Shown here one piece after another: positions 13,263 through 25,718 of a DNA stretch of 64,000 nt. The stretch spans positions 498,660 to 562,659 of the forward strand of contig JXTB01000036.1 in NCBI GenBank assembly GCA_002914805.1. Reading direction: 5' to 3'. The stretch comes from Parasponia andersonii (lineage: Eukaryota; Streptophyta; Magnoliopsida; Rosales; Cannabaceae). The position numbers were made by a program, and so were the translations under genes. A model generated the notes under the pieces. The model was not told the DNA's origin. It searched no databases and was given only the letters and a program-made list of their open reading frames with translations. The stretch's first letter is position 1; each line of letters starts with the position of its first letter.

Positions 13263-13716
13263 TGTGTTCTAGAAGTGAATTTACTAATTCTTTGATTCCA
13301 ATTCAGCAGAAAAAGTCAACTTTGTCCAGGAACAAAGCTTCAATGGAGAATGTATTAGACTATTCTCAAGGTTTCTCTACAACACATTTTAAGGTAATTT
13401 ATTATCTCCAAGTTTTCTTTTGGTTCTAAATTCTAATCTATTGTCTATTTTTTCTTATTTATAAATTTAATGTTGAATTCTTGCAGGGTGAATCTGCAGT
13501 GGAGAAGCATTTTGGTTTGTACCAATCCTCAATGACCAAAAATTCAGCATCAGAAGAGGCAGGTAAAGAAGAGTCCTCTTTAATGTTCTCTTTCAACTCT
13601 CTTATGAATATTTTTACTCTCTACGAAGATTTGGAATATATGTTTGTAAGTTCCTAACATGTTTTATATAAATCTCCTTATTGGCAGGTGATTTCCAAGG
13701 AGGCAATTGGAAATGA
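12813..13716 (+). CDS. SOFL: SOB FIVE-LIKE (SOFL) protein
   Basis: Four exons are inferred: 12813-13175, 13307-13393, 13487-13562 and 13688-13716, giving 184 residues. Both hallmark motifs of the plant SOFL family are present: SSGCESGWTLYLDQS (residues about 9-23, SOFL-A) and EDLSMLSDASSGPPH (about 49-63, SOFL-B). The family's TASSPV and MENVLDYSQGFSTTHFK blocks follow, the latter in exon 2. Arabidopsis SOFL1/2 are known positive modulators of cytokinin levels; this copy's function is inferred from the family. Lysine- and acid-rich low-complexity stretches separate the motifs. Introns 2 and 3 are GT-AG. Intron 1 seems to start with GC (AAG|GCAAGA), because reading on meets a stop within four codons and no usable GT precedes it. 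The start is the only ATG giving SOFL-A in frame. It converges on UTP4. Confidence 0.88.
13220..13262. repeat. (GT)n(TA)n microsatellite in SOFL intron 1
   Basis: A compound GT then TA dinucleotide tract lies wholly within the first intron, between the GC donor at 13176 and the acceptor ending at 13306. Confidence 0.95.
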
Positions 13717-16226
13717 CATTATAATATTTGGTTAAGACTTCATTAGTCTCTGCTTCTGCACTGGCTGCAAATAGAAGAAATGGGAAGAAGCATAAAAGCT
13801 ACAAGGCCTGAAAGTTTAAACCCAAAATGGGATCTTGTTCCTTTTTTCTTTTACTTTTCTTTTTTTTTTGTTTCTTTTTCTTTTTTGATCTTCTTTTTCA
13901 ATTTCAATCCTTCTGATCTGTTCTTGTCAATGAAGTGGGAAACAACGACGAATATAAATATGTAAATCAATTTCCTGTCTTTGGTTTCTATTTGCCATCT
14001 TACACAATTCAAAACCTTGATCCAAGGGGAGAAAAAAAAAACAAAAAAAAAGGCTTTCTCTTAATGTACTTCACTAAAATAAGAAAAAAATACTCGAAAC
14101 AGAAAAATGGTAGCAACCCAAGATTTCAGGCCAAACTAAATGAACATAAGTTACTTATGCCCATCATCAAAGTTTGAAAGAAACGCATTTTACTTTTTTT
14201 GTTATGTCAATGATGTCTTGAATAAACAAATCTTTACTAACTCAACTAAACAAATTGGATAAAAACAATAGAAGGGCAATTAAGAAAAATATAGAAGAAG
14301 GGCGCACAACCAAAAGCATACTAAAGCCAATTCAGTGTGGGGGCAATAAGTGACCTACTTTTTTCTTTTTCTTTTTCTTTTTCTTTTATTTCTTTCAGCT
14401 GCTGCCAGCCTAGCTCACAACAACTAGGAGTGTAAAAACTTTTCTAAGCCAATCTAATAGGCTCAGAAAAAGGACAATTTTTTTTCTGATTGAACAAAAC
14501 CGAAATCTGAGCTCCATTTTTCAACCAAATAATAAGAAGCAACCTACAACGCTCTGAAAGCTACCCACAAATAATATGATGCATACATGAAACCGGCTGC
14601 AATTATTTTATTTTATTTTTTTAATTTTTGCTCGGAAATCTTTTATTGAATGGGGGCTCTCATCCCTATAATATGCACAGCCCACATCTTGGAAAAGGAC
14701 CTATGTTGTAGGAAAAGGACAAGTCCACCCTTGCCTGTCCTGTCGATCAATTTTTTCGTGCTCTACTCCCCTTGTTATGATATGATGATGATAATAATAT
14801 CATAGTACGATAATAATACAGTAGGGTTAAAGGGAAAGACCCCTTTGCAATCAGATAAGCGAATGTCAAAGTTAAAAAACTTTGGAGGCGTCTTTGCTTG
14901 GCAGTTGGTGGCACATTACGGACATAGTACGAAGATGACTCTCTATGTCCACTCGTTCAGTTTCCTTTTAATACTCACATTAAAGTAGTTGAAGTGTCTC
15001 AATAAACATTTCTCGAAGAAAAAAAAATAAAAATTTCTCAAAGAAAATAAAACTGCTAATAGGTACATATGATGCAAATTACTAAAGCAGCACGTACTAA
15101 CATGGGTATACGACGTGTTACACAGACAGAGTGGAAACTAGAATTTGAAAATTAAAATTCTGTTTAAAATAAATGGTTCAAACTTCATCTATTCAAGTTC
15201 AAAGCTGTAATCTTTTCTTGAGAACGAAGCGATATAATTGGTGTATCTCTCAACATATATCCTTTGTTTTTCGTATATTTTATTAATTACTTGATGTAGA
15301 GTAAAATTTGCCAATATTGATGCATCGTGAGTGGGACCGTCATCCTTCAATTTATTATGTTTAGATTTATTTGTTTCACCAACCACTTTATTTATCGTAA
15401 AAAATGCTCTTCCAAATTTGGTGTTATAAGGGTAGCTAAGAAGAAAAATAATTCGTTAGATGCTAATCTGACACACACAAAAGGGACCTTCATCTTCGAA
15501 TAAATATAAAAAAGAACTTTACTACATACGCAATTTAGTATCCAATTAAAATTTTCACTGTAATTTTGCGACCTCACAAAGGTGCAAGGCACTATTGTCA
15601 AGATCCAATGCTATACCCTTAGAGTCTCACGATTGAGACTGCAACCATTTATGCCTTGATTGGAGGACCTACCCTTTCAATCTCACGATTGAGACTGCAA
15701 CCATTTATGCCTTGAATGGAAGACCTCGTAAAATCATTATGCAAGAAAACGAAGCAAACAAGAAGATTGAGAAATTGAAGACACCGAAGAGAAACAATAG
15801 TACACAAGACTATCTTTTATTGCAAACAATTTCTCTCTCCAATTTCTTCTCTTCGCATCACACTAGGTACCTATTCTCCCACAAAAAAGCCAAAAATCTG
15901 GAGCTCTTGACTTCCAATACCTTAAACAAAAGATGTTTCTTCAAGGCACAGATGGTCAAATTTTACCGAAAAAAGAATCAATTGATGTACACAGACAAGC
16001 ATGGAAACTGACTCAAGAATTATGGAAGACCAAACTACTGGTAACAAGTGAACACAGCAAAAATTTCTCTGATATTGGTTAACCGGAAAATTTTGATAGA
16101 TTACAGTACATAGCATGCTTCAGAACACCAGATTTGGGACGAAGTGTTGAAATCCAGCAAGTATAGAAGGGATTGAACATGCCAAATTCTGCATCTCCCT
16201 CAAAAGATTAAATATGGTGTCATCGA
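13717..16226. other. Intergenic DNA between the convergent genes
   Basis: This contains the presumed 3' UTRs of both host genes and no further recognised gene. Short open frames (for example 15189-15386, 15392-15601, 15712-16011) show no family motifs. Several poly(T)/(CTTT) tracts (about 13850-13900, 14360-14395) and a two-copy tandem repeat at 15615-15726 are present. Confidence 0.6.
15615..15726. repeat. 56-bp tandem duplication
   Basis: Two adjacent copies carry the shared core CTCACGATTGAGACTGCAAC, at 15626 and 15682 (period 56). Both copies end with a GGA(G/A)GACCT-like segment. Confidence 0.9.
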
Positions 16227-19200
16227 TTATGTCCCAAAAATGTGTCTGTGTATCGGTTGGGCTTCAAAGGTTTTAACCACTTCCATCCACGGTTTGTCTA
16301 TGATCAAGATAGAACTTTTCGAAAGGTGTCCAATAAATAAAACAGGATCTCTGAAACTAAAAAAGTCAAAATTCTTTCTACCAAGGAGTTTGGTTTGATA
16401 GTCTTTTAATTTACGTTTTAATCTCCCGCTAACAGGAGTACCTTCTAAATTCCTCACCGCTGCATCCTGAACATTTATCATGCCACTTTCATCTTCTTGA
16501 TCTACTACCGGCATCCCAAAATCAATCCAGCAAAGTGCCCTAAAGAACAAAAAATATTTAATAATAATGTCAGAAACCATTGAATGTGAACCTAAAATTT
16601 GGCAGGTCCAACAAAACCTCAAGCAAATGGCAAACATCAAGGATCATTTTAAATGACTCTAAATTTCAGATAGATATTAACAGTACAGAATAAGGACGGA
16701 AAAAATTGTTATACCACACACACATCTAAGAAGAGAATTTTGAAGATGACAGGATAATTTTACCAGCGATCCCTTATAAGTTAATAAGAACCAGAATATT
16801 TTCCATAATAAGAATTAATTCACAAGATTTAGAAACTCGTAAAGGTATGCTTATGACAATTGATCCTTTGTTCTAGAAAATAAATCTCCCGCTTGCATGT
16901 GTAGGCATGCAAAAAGTGAACTTTCAATTCAGAAGCACATCAATTATAGAAGGCTTTGCAAAACTTTATGGCTTGCATATGTAGATATGGAAACAGAGAG
17001 TTGGAAACTCATAACACATCTGGGGTGAACAAACCCTAAATAAGCCCTGACACAACACATTCAGCTCAGCCCATCACCTCCAGAACTAAGGACTTTCATT
17101 TTCCGCATTTCATGAAATTTTGAACCAATAACTGCGCTGTAATATAATTGCACATTATTTTTACAAGTAATGTAACTGCAAATTAAGCAAAATCAAGAGA
17201 GAAAAAAGAGCACCTGGCACTGTAAACAATCACAGAAGATGAACTTGAGGGTGGGAAAGAGAGACCAATGACTTCCCCAGGAAATTCCTGAAATCTTCTA
17301 GGGAGAACATGTGTATGCCGTCTTGACCAATCCCCTAACTTCTTCTCCTCTACATCCAATGCATACACCTGATTTGAAGAGGTTGTGACTACAAACACAT
17401 TATTATTCCGTGGAGGAAAACCCCCAGCTGTAATAGAGGCACCATCCAGTCTTGAGATGAACCAGTGCTGTCTGTTTCATGAGGGCCAAAATAAGTAAAG
17501 CAACACAATAAGGCAATATATATATATATATAAGAATATATCATTTTGACGTTCCCCATCTCTGGCCCACAACACGCATCCATAAAGAGAATATATCACC
17601 ACAACCCAATATACTGCCCGCATCATATCACAAAAAGAAAGAAATAGATTCATACCTCATTATCTCGAGATTGAAAACATATACATCTCCAAAGCAGTTG
17701 ATAGCAGCTAACCACTGCCCATCAGAACTGGTAAACATCTTAGTAATTGGAGGCTCACTAGGCCGTAAGTCTTCATCATGCAACTCACCGGAAGGTGTAA
17801 AGACATTAATTATTTCCGAGCTGACCACATCCACAACCTACATTTCATACATGAATACAGGAACAAGAAACCAAAGCTGATGAGCAAATAAACAAAACCC
17901 ATACCCACTGAATAAGAAAATACAATAGAGGAGCAATTGGGTAACTTACATAAATCCTTCTATCATGCCCAGCTATCATCAACCGAGAAGAATCAAAACT
18001 AAATACCATGGAATGGGCATAGGGTAGTTTCTGAGGAAGTCGTCTTTTATTCACAGTCCAAGCAATTTTACCAACTTTACGCTTCAGTTCAAATAGGCTG
18101 GGTTTCACATGGTCAGAATAAGCAAAAAGCGTCCCTGAATTAGAAATGGTGCTGCAAATGATTCTCCGAGATGCCTTGCTCTTAATTCGAGCAAGCAGAT
18201 CTGTAGCCACTACGCCCCCAGAAGGACCAGAAGCCATATCAGGAAGCTGACCATTTTTTGTCCTAACACACAAGATATCCAACCAACAAGAAGCTTGGAC
18301 AAGAAGCAATGATGATTGATTGAATACTGTATTTACCGCCAGCTGAACAGGTACTCTCTGAGGTGCAGGACATACGTCATGTGGAGCAAACCTGGTGAAT
18401 TCCTTAGCTGAGTAAGCATAGAGCTTAGTGTCATCTCCAGCAGAGATAAGCATGGGAACACCCAAATGTGCCCATTTATGATAACTAAAGTCAACAGGCT
18501 TTTCTTTATGTCGAAGTCTTTTCACCTCTTGATCTGGCAAGGGATCTGCAATCAGAACAATTCAATTGAAGAAGTGAGAAACATAAAAAAGAGATATAAA
18601 AAGGATTTCAAAAGCATGGTTCCTGTAAGATACAGGTACTATCACGTGAAGGAAAATAATAAAAACAAGAAAACCTTCTCGACTGATAGGCACGGCCATG
18701 GTCAAAGCCCTAACATCATGAGAATGAGCTCTTACATAACCAACATAGATCCATTTCTTCATTACATTAGAAGAATCGCCATCAGTAGATTCAATTGTCT
18801 CACTAGAGAGCTTATAAAGAATAACCTACAAGAAAAAGCAGGTAGATGAACATGAAACCAAGAGCACATGTGTGTAACCACAAAAGCATAGTAGTTGAAG
18901 AAAATACAATATAAACGATGCTAAGCAAGCAAAACTTGCTAAAAGACAACAAGTGTGTCGTTCAGATTTTGAACTCGGAACCTTGGCCTTGATGACAGAA
19001 ATTTACTACATATAAATAAGTCGAACAGCAAGAAACTAATCAAGTTTGAACTAAAACTCTGAAAAAATAGAAATATTTCCAACACAATGATATGATGCAG
19101 GTATCATCCACTCTAGGCTAACCTTTCTTCTTCTTTCTGTTTTTGGAACTCTAGACTAACCAAATTACCAAATTTCTTTGGTTGCTTAAACAGTAATCAT

Positions 19201-21212
19201 TTCCATATATTCCTTTTGGTGGTTATGTCACTTAAACATGATTATGCCATGTTGAACTCTCAAAAACTACAATGAAGCTGAACTAGCAAAAATATTGGTA
19301 ACCATTAGAAAGGGGAATTTAAAAATTACTACCCATGAATACACATTCTTATTTTATGTATATATGCTGAAACATGTAAGTTTCTTTCCTAACAGCTGAA
19401 TTAATTAACTAATTTCCAACCACGAAAGTTGTAAGTTCTAAGCTAAATATGGGTGTATGAAAGTTGTAAGTTCTAAGCTAAATATGGGTGTATGTTAGGC
19501 ATGATTTTGTTTTTCTAAGAAAATATTTCTTACCTGACCATCCGAACCTGCAGAGAACACCCTATTATGTCCCGGAGCAGCAGCCAAAGCATTCACATCA
19601 CCTTTGTGATATGAATGTGCTTGTATAAGAGTTCCATGCTTACTGTCCCAAAATTGAACACTACCAGTACTATCCGCACTTACAAGTGTCCCAGTCCTGG
19701 AGTGAACAGATGACATTATAAGCAACATAGAGCGAACTCGTGATTACCAAAGAAAATTAAGGATTGACTTTAACAGATACCTCATAGAAAGTAACGACCA
19801 CACGCAAAGCTCAGGTCCACTACCCAAACCTCCTAGTCCAACGGTAATCCTATAGATTTCATGACCCAATATTGGATTCCAGCATCTTACAAACCTGAAA
19901 AAAAAAATAATAGAAAAACATCGAGAAAATTAGCAGTGTTCAAATATATGAAAAACAGTTACTGATGAAACTAACTGAAAATGCAACTCCAAATTTAGTA
20001 GTGCAAACAAATCAAAACTTGAGCAATAGGGCATACAAATGGTCAATCTCAACATTCATACGTACCCATCACTGCTCCCTGAGAATATCATATTGGCATC
20101 AGGACTCCATGTCACGCTTAAAGTACGTCCTATGAATAACAATATCGGCAAGTCAAATACATAGAATCATCACCAACTAACACAAATAGAGCCTCTTAAC
20201 TTTATCCTACTCTCCTCACCACAAGCAACAACAAAGTACAGAATACATATTGAGAATTCAAAAGCAAGTATGGAGCTGAGGAGTGGATATCTCACCACTG
20301 ACCCTAGGCAATGATTTAATGTAGACAAGCTCATCTTCAAGAACACTGTACATTCGCACACAACCATCATCACAAGCTAATGCTACCCGGGGATTCTCAA
20401 TAACTGATTGCTCATGAAGCTCAACAGAATCCGAATCATCTTCACTTTCGCTACTTTCGTCGTCATTTAAATTATTACTTAAATAGCCATTCCCGAATTG
20501 TTGGGACCTGGGCTCCGTATGTTGATTACAGGGTGCCACAGCCATCTGCCATATTGACACCCCAATCGACTCCAACAGAGTCTGCACAAGCAAGTGAATC
20601 TTATATAACAATTCCGATCAATAACATGGTTTGAAACACTATCAAGCAGTATTATATTTATTAAAAAAACACCACTATTATTATCAGTAAGACCTCGAAA
20701 TGGGTGTAAAATTTAAACTAAAACGGCTCAAAATCAGCAATGCGAGACAGAAATTCGAACCTTCTGCTTCAAGAGAGAAATGTCCCACTCAGAAACTGAC
20801 CCATCGATGCTAGAAGATAACAAACGACCACAAGGCAAGCCCTTTGAAGCAGCCCGAAACCACACAAGCGACGAGACTCTCGAATCAGGGTCCCCATGAA
20901 CCGTCTACCCACATAAACAAAAAATGAAACAAGCACAAAAACGAAAAAATCAAACTCCGACCCATAACGAAAAGCCAGAAAATGCATCAAACCCATATGG
21001 ACGAAATGCAAAATATCATTTTTTTTTTTTTTTGGGTATTGTGTTTGTACCAGCTGACAGTGCCAGCCGACGGAGCCGGGAGAGACGAGCCAAATCTCAA
21101 GCGATCCGTCCTCGCGAGCTGCGGCGACCTGAGAGTCGTCGACGCTGGTGGCTAGGGCTACGACCGGCGATGGCTTCCAGTCGATTGAGCTGTTCCGATA
21201 AGCTTCAAACAT
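16227..21212 (-). CDS. UTP4: UTP4/POPCORN WD40 protein of the SSU processome
   Basis: Eleven exons: 21212-21051, 20904-20761, 20581-20296, 20129-20066, 19894-19781, 19696-19534, 18825-18675, 18545-17950, 17837-17656, 17471-17214, 16539-16227. All are GT-AG and join in phase to 810 codons plus stop. The protein is a double WD40 beta-propeller: repeats such as [15 protein letters not shown] (residues about 29-43), [16 protein letters not shown] (exons 4-5), [13 protein letters not shown] and VFSAGSDGQ (exon 6), then [12 protein letters not shown] and [15 protein letters not shown] (exon 8). An acidic linker [15 protein letters not shown] (about 142-157) splits the first propeller. The ending matches plant UTP4 orthologues (Arabidopsis POPCORN, human UTP4/cirhin). 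UTP4 belongs to the t-UTP/UtpA subcomplex, which acts in the nucleolus on early pre-18S rRNA; loss in Arabidopsis affects embryos. The start precedes [20 protein letters not shown], the conserved N-terminus. Confidence 0.95.
19424..19493. repeat. 35-bp tandem duplication in UTP4 intron 6
   Basis: Two perfect copies of a 35-bp unit starting GAAAGTTGTAAGTTCTAAGC lie at 19424 and 19459, within the intron between exons 6 and 7. Confidence 0.95.
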
Positions 21213-21480
21213 GTCGAAACCCTAAGCACGACGAAAAATCGCTCCGATTCGAGTGAAGCGAGAGAGGAGAAGAGAGAGCATCCGAAGAAGATGAAGAAGA
21301 GGTTAGGTTTTTGAGGGTTTTAGCGCGGCGCCATTGATTGAAGTATCATGTTTATATGACCCATTTTCTTTTTTTGGGTCTTAACCAACGTCTGGATCGG
21401 GCCGGACCAGTTTTTATTGGGCCCAAATGTATGATTCATGGGAGAAAAGGACATGAATAGGACTAAATTGGGCCAAAATG
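21213..21480 (-). promoter_or_regulatory. UTP4 promoter: two TTGGGCC-type motifs and a telo-box
   Basis: TTGGGCCCAA (21417-21426) and TTGGGCCAAA (21468-21477) are site II-type (TGGGCY) elements. A telo-box (AAACCCTAA, 21217-21225) lies a few bases upstream of the start codon. Paired site II and telo-box elements are established features of plant ribosomal-protein and ribosome-biogenesis promoters, so this fits the function of UTP4 independently of its protein sequence. No clear TATA box is seen. Confidence 0.7.
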
Positions 21481-21616
21481 TCCTTTGCAATATCATCTTT
21501 TTCAATAAGTTTTTTTTAGGACGGAAAAATAGGGCTCACATAGTATGAATTACGGTAATGCTTTTCTTTTAACCCAATCATATTCTGACGCGATATTATG
21601 TCTTGCACACTTTTTT

Positions 21617-21623
21617 TATAAAA
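21617..21623 (+). promoter_or_regulatory. TATA-like box before a short basic ORF
   Basis: TATAAAA is followed by a long CT-rich stretch (about 21628-21672), the usual layout of a plant TATA promoter plus pyrimidine-rich leader. The first good ATG is at 21813. Confidence 0.4.
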
Positions 21624-21812
21624 CTCTCAAATCTTCTTTTTTTCTCTTCTCTCTCTCCATTTTCTCTTTCAAATCTAAAGAAAAAAACTCATAAAATTGA
21701 CTTCAAAAACCACCCAAAAACTACTTCAATTTAAACTCAAAAATTTCATACTCAGTTTCGTCAATAAATTTTTCTCGTTTTTTCAACAAACCTAAAAAAT
21801 CTAATAATAGCA

Positions 21813-21932
21813 ATGACCTATCGAACTAATGCTAAGAAGATCACTTCAAAAACTATAGGCATGTCGTCGGCTGGAAAGAAGACGAAGTCTCCGGCGAAGA
21901 CTTTAGTGTCGAAGCTCACTATCTCCAAGTAA
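21813..21932 (+). CDS. Short lysine-rich ORF (39 aa), unrecognised
   Basis: The frame encodes a strongly basic peptide including AKKITSKTIG and SSAGKKTKSPAKTLVSK, with local GC content higher than its flanks. It sits about 190 bp downstream of a TATA-like box and a CT-rich leader. A possible splice donor (CCAA|GTAAAA, about 21927) overlaps the stop, so it could be the first exon of a longer gene whose body has been replaced by, or has decayed into, the minisatellite that begins about 100 bp later. I do not recognise the family. It may simply be chance. Confidence 0.3.
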   Translation: MTYRTNAKKITSKTIGMSSAGKKTKSPAKTLVSKLTISK

Positions 21933-22039
21933 AACCCAGCTGATTTCAAATGCAAAAGTGCGGTAAAAGTTGCATACGAGGAAGCAAAGATTTGTTTTTT
22001 TATTTATGCGAAAATCTTTGTTTTTTGACATTGCATGTT

Positions 22040-23652
22040 AGGAAAAAAAAATTATCTTGACTTAATCGAATTGACTGAATATTTCAGAAATTGAATATTC
22101 TGATAGAGTCAAAAAAAAATCTTGACTTGAGGTTAAAAAGTTCTTGACTCAGGTCAAGTTTATCTTGATTTTGGTCCAAAAGTTATAGACATGAGTCAAG
22201 TGCTTCTTGGCACTGGTCAAGAACTTATTTACTAGAGTTAAAATCTTCTTAGTTCTGACCTGAGCCACTAGTTTCTTGACTATAGTCAAAATCTTCTTAA
22301 CTTTTATCAAGTGCTTCTTGGCCTTATTTCAAGACCTTCATCACCTCCCCGTCAAGAAGCTCTTGACTATTAGATCGAAAGATTTTTGACCTCTATTTAT
22401 TTGAATTTCTCTAGTTGAGATCAAGAACTCTTAACATCTTAAGTCAAGTACTCCTTGTCCTTAGGTTAGGAAGTTCTTGACCCCGAGTCAAGGACTACTT
22501 GACCTTCATTTAATGCTATTATTTTATTTAACTTGATGTTTTACTATTATTCAGCATAGACTGTGATATATTTGTCATTAAGTATGTTGAGTTCTTGATT
22601 TTCGACAAGCCAGTTATATCATAGGCTTACATATAAGTTGTGTTGTCATGGATCATAGAAATATGAGAACTATATTAAAACTAACCGATAGGAGTGATTC
22701 AATTTAGGGATGCAAAGACAATACTTTATTTTGATTGTAGTTCAAATAATTTTTTTTTCTTTCCTTTTTTTTTTTGTCTTGTGGTTGGTGATCAATACTT
22801 AGTTTTTACTTATATTTTTTGGTATATTCAATGACTATCATTCTACCAAAAGTCATCTATTCAATAGATGTTTCAATAAAATTTAATGCATTTGATAAAG
22901 ATATTATTTATTACTCTAGGTCAATAAAAATTTGATTATGTCATGGCTATCTTGACTATAGTTAAAGAAAGAATTAACTCTAGTTCAAGAAAGACTTGAC
23001 TCTAGATCAAAAATATCTTGACTTCAAGGTAAGTATTACTTAACCCAAGGTCAAGAACATCTTGAATTGATAAATATATAAAATTATATTCCATTTTTAT
23101 ATTAACAAGATTGTGATCCTATTCAAGAAATTCTTGACATAAGAGTCAATATGTTCTTCAATATGTTCTTGACCTAATTAATAAATTGGAAAACAAAATA
23201 TAACAAATTTTTTGATCCTAGACAAAAAAATTCTAACATAGGTTCAATAAGTTTCAATTTATAAATTTTAAAATACATCACGCACAACATCATGACTAAG
23301 TTTTATATAACATTTTATTACTTATACTAAAAATGTTGTTGACTCTAAGTCAAGCATTTTTTCCCCCTAAATCAATATCGTTTTGATCTCGAATCAAGAA
23401 TATCTTGACTCCAAGTCAATAACTTATTGAATGAAAATCAACAATTTCTTGATCTCAAGTCAAGAACTTCTTAACTCGAAGTCAAGAAAAGTTTAACTCT
23501 AGGTCAATAGCTTCTTAATCCTAAATCAAGATGTAACTCAAGAAATTCATCACTTGTACTCTAGGAGTTCTTAACCCTAAGTCAATGACTTCCTGACCTA
23601 AGTCAATGACTTCTTGACCCTAAGTCAGGAACTTTTTGACTCTAAGTCAATA
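22040..23652. repeat. Degenerate self-complementary minisatellite (21-22-bp unit), left part
   Basis: There are dozens of diverged units close to GTCAAGAACTTCTTGACYCT with AA spacers. The unit is nearly palindromic (GTCAAGAA/TTCTTGAC). It is best preserved near 22100-22500 and 23330-23650, while the middle (about 22510-22960) is largely decayed. The array continues after an inserted LTR at 25719-26105. No ORF survives in it. Confidence 0.85.
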
Positions 23653-23657
23653 ACTTA

Positions 23658-24173
23658 TGTAAAAACCTAGTTTCTTTAGGGGCAAAATGGTTTTTTGACC
23701 AGATTTAAAAAAAAATCAGATTACATATATATATCGCGTCTCTCTCTCCTCCCTCTCGTTTCACTCTCTCCTCCAGATCACTCTCTTTCTCTCTCTCTTT
23801 CTCTCCCTCATCTCTCTCACTCTCTTGGCCAAAGGAAGCCGCGCCACCGTCCAAGCTCCGTCTAATCGAGCAGATCACCGGTGAGCCTCCCTCGCGCCAC
23901 CACGAGCCAGTCGCCAGCCATCGGAGCAGCCGCCGTCGACAGAGAAGACGAAAGGGACCGTTCGGACTTTTCATCACCGGTGAAGATCTGGTCTCGTTGG
24001 ATTCGTATCGTCACAAGGATCGTCGAGGTATATATATCTCAACCCTATACTGTCCAGATCAAAAATTGCTATTTTTGGGTATTTTGAGTTTTTGAATTTT
24101 AGTTTTCGATCCGGCCGTTGGATTGTATTTTTGAGTTCATTTTTGGAATGTACTCGGAAAATTAAGAAGTTTG

Positions 24174-24204
<31 letters not shown>

Positions 24205-25718
24205 GTAGTTTGGTGATCGGCACGAAAATCGAGATCAGACGGTCAAGTTTTTCTTGCTTTGTGTGCCACCGATGCGGTGTTGTCGCGGACCCGAATTGGA
24301 CAAGTTATATATTTAACCTAGCTATTTTAGGTGCTAGGAATTCAGTGAAGAGGTCTGTTTATGGAATTGAAGCTGTGGTGAGAAAGTTGGTTTTTCGCAA
24401 GAGGACGATTGAGGACTTGGAATTGGTTCCCAACCCTCTAAGCGATCGTCAACGATACCTTGAAGACTCAATAGCGTGGTGCCGCTATTCCGGTGAGGTA
24501 GGGTTTAGTTACCTTCGTTTTATACCGTTTTTGAATTAAAACTTATAATCTGCAGCAAACATATAAGAACAAGTTTGTTTTTAATGATTTGAATTATATG
24601 TGATGGAATCTGGTTATACGATATATACTGTACTGCTCTGGGAGTTAGCTGTGTGCAGGTTATTTTTGGTATATCAAAAATAGGGCCGTTATACTGCCCA
24701 TTTTTCTATAAAACCCTATTATGCATGTTTTACTGAAAAATCAGAGTACAATAGTTTTTTTTTTACACTTCAGTTCTATATTGCATGTGTCATAGGATCA
24801 TACATGAGCACCGTGTTAGCATCGTGGGTTTTACAGTGTAGCGCTACGTGCCCCACTGTCAGTGAAAATCCGTAAACTCGCGCGAGGTCTTGTTACTTCT
24901 GATTAACTTCCCATTTGGCAGGTGTAGGTAATTCGGTTACCCCTCCAGGTTTGATAGGCGACACATGGTTGTTCCCTCCGGGTATGGGCTTAGGTATCAG
25001 ACAAGCTGTTAGGTATACTTAGTGCCATCATCCTGGGTTTCTACAGATGAGAGGATGTGAGCTCATGGGTATGGGTTGATTTGTATCATGTGCATATGGA
25101 TTTATGGTTTTGATTACCCTGTTTTATATATATTGGCTCCCAGTTTGGATTATATATATATGTGTGTGTATATTTTGGATTTGAACTAACCATGCAGGAG
25201 TTTTCCATCACTGAACTGTTTTTCTTCAAGGTAACTATTTTCCTACTGGGCATTGTATGCTCATCCCCTACCTTCCTCCTTAGGTGGTGTCCAGTGCGAT
25301 CTTGATGATCAAGAAGAGTAAGAGGTCATCCGGATTGTAGTTCGTCTCTTGGAAATGCTAGGAGTTGTTGTCGTAGTCTTTGGACTATTTGGATTTTATG
25401 TTAGCATTGAACCAAGATTACTGCTTTCTATTTTGTTTGCAAACTTATGTATGTCATTTTGGTGTTTGACTTCTGTTGTGGATGATGATAATGCTGGGTT
25501 TTATATTTAATTTCGCGTTTTCAAATAATTGTTCAATCCATGTTTGATGGTGTATACGAACTGTGGGAGTGGTTCATGGGATGAAATTCCGATTATTTTA
25601 TTTAAATAGACCGTTTTTATAAAAACTAGAACTTTTGACATTTTTTAAATAAATCAAGGAATTTCTCACCTTTGTGAAATTCCTTTTCTGCCACTAGCCC
25701 GGGTTTTGGGTCGTGACA
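23658..25718 (-). mobile_element. Solo-LTR-like element (family B), copy 1
   Basis: The element is 2061 bp and starts TGTAAAAACCTAG. It ends CCCGGGTTTTGGGTCGTGACA; on the - strand this is the TGTCACGACCC start typical of many plant gypsy LTRs. Flanks ACTTA (23653-23657) and ACTTC (25719-25723) form a 5-bp target duplication with one mismatch, and the minisatellite resumes on the other side. Copy 2 is at 35961-38427 in inverted orientation. The element contains a CT-rich then GC-rich block (23740-23970) and (TA)n at about 24174-24200. Open frames at 23881-24087 and 24171-24539 match no protein I know. No second LTR or pol is present. Confidence 0.75.

Noticed and set aside
17845-18540. 231-codon single ORF as the whole UTP4 segment
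   Set aside because: It reads past a clear splice donor at 17949 (TAT|GTAAGTTAC) into intron; only its part above 17950 is exon 8.
23881-24539. Open frames in the GC-rich part of solo LTR copy 1
   Set aside because: No known domain; the inverted copy at 37891-38328 does not preserve the same protein, so coding is unlikely.
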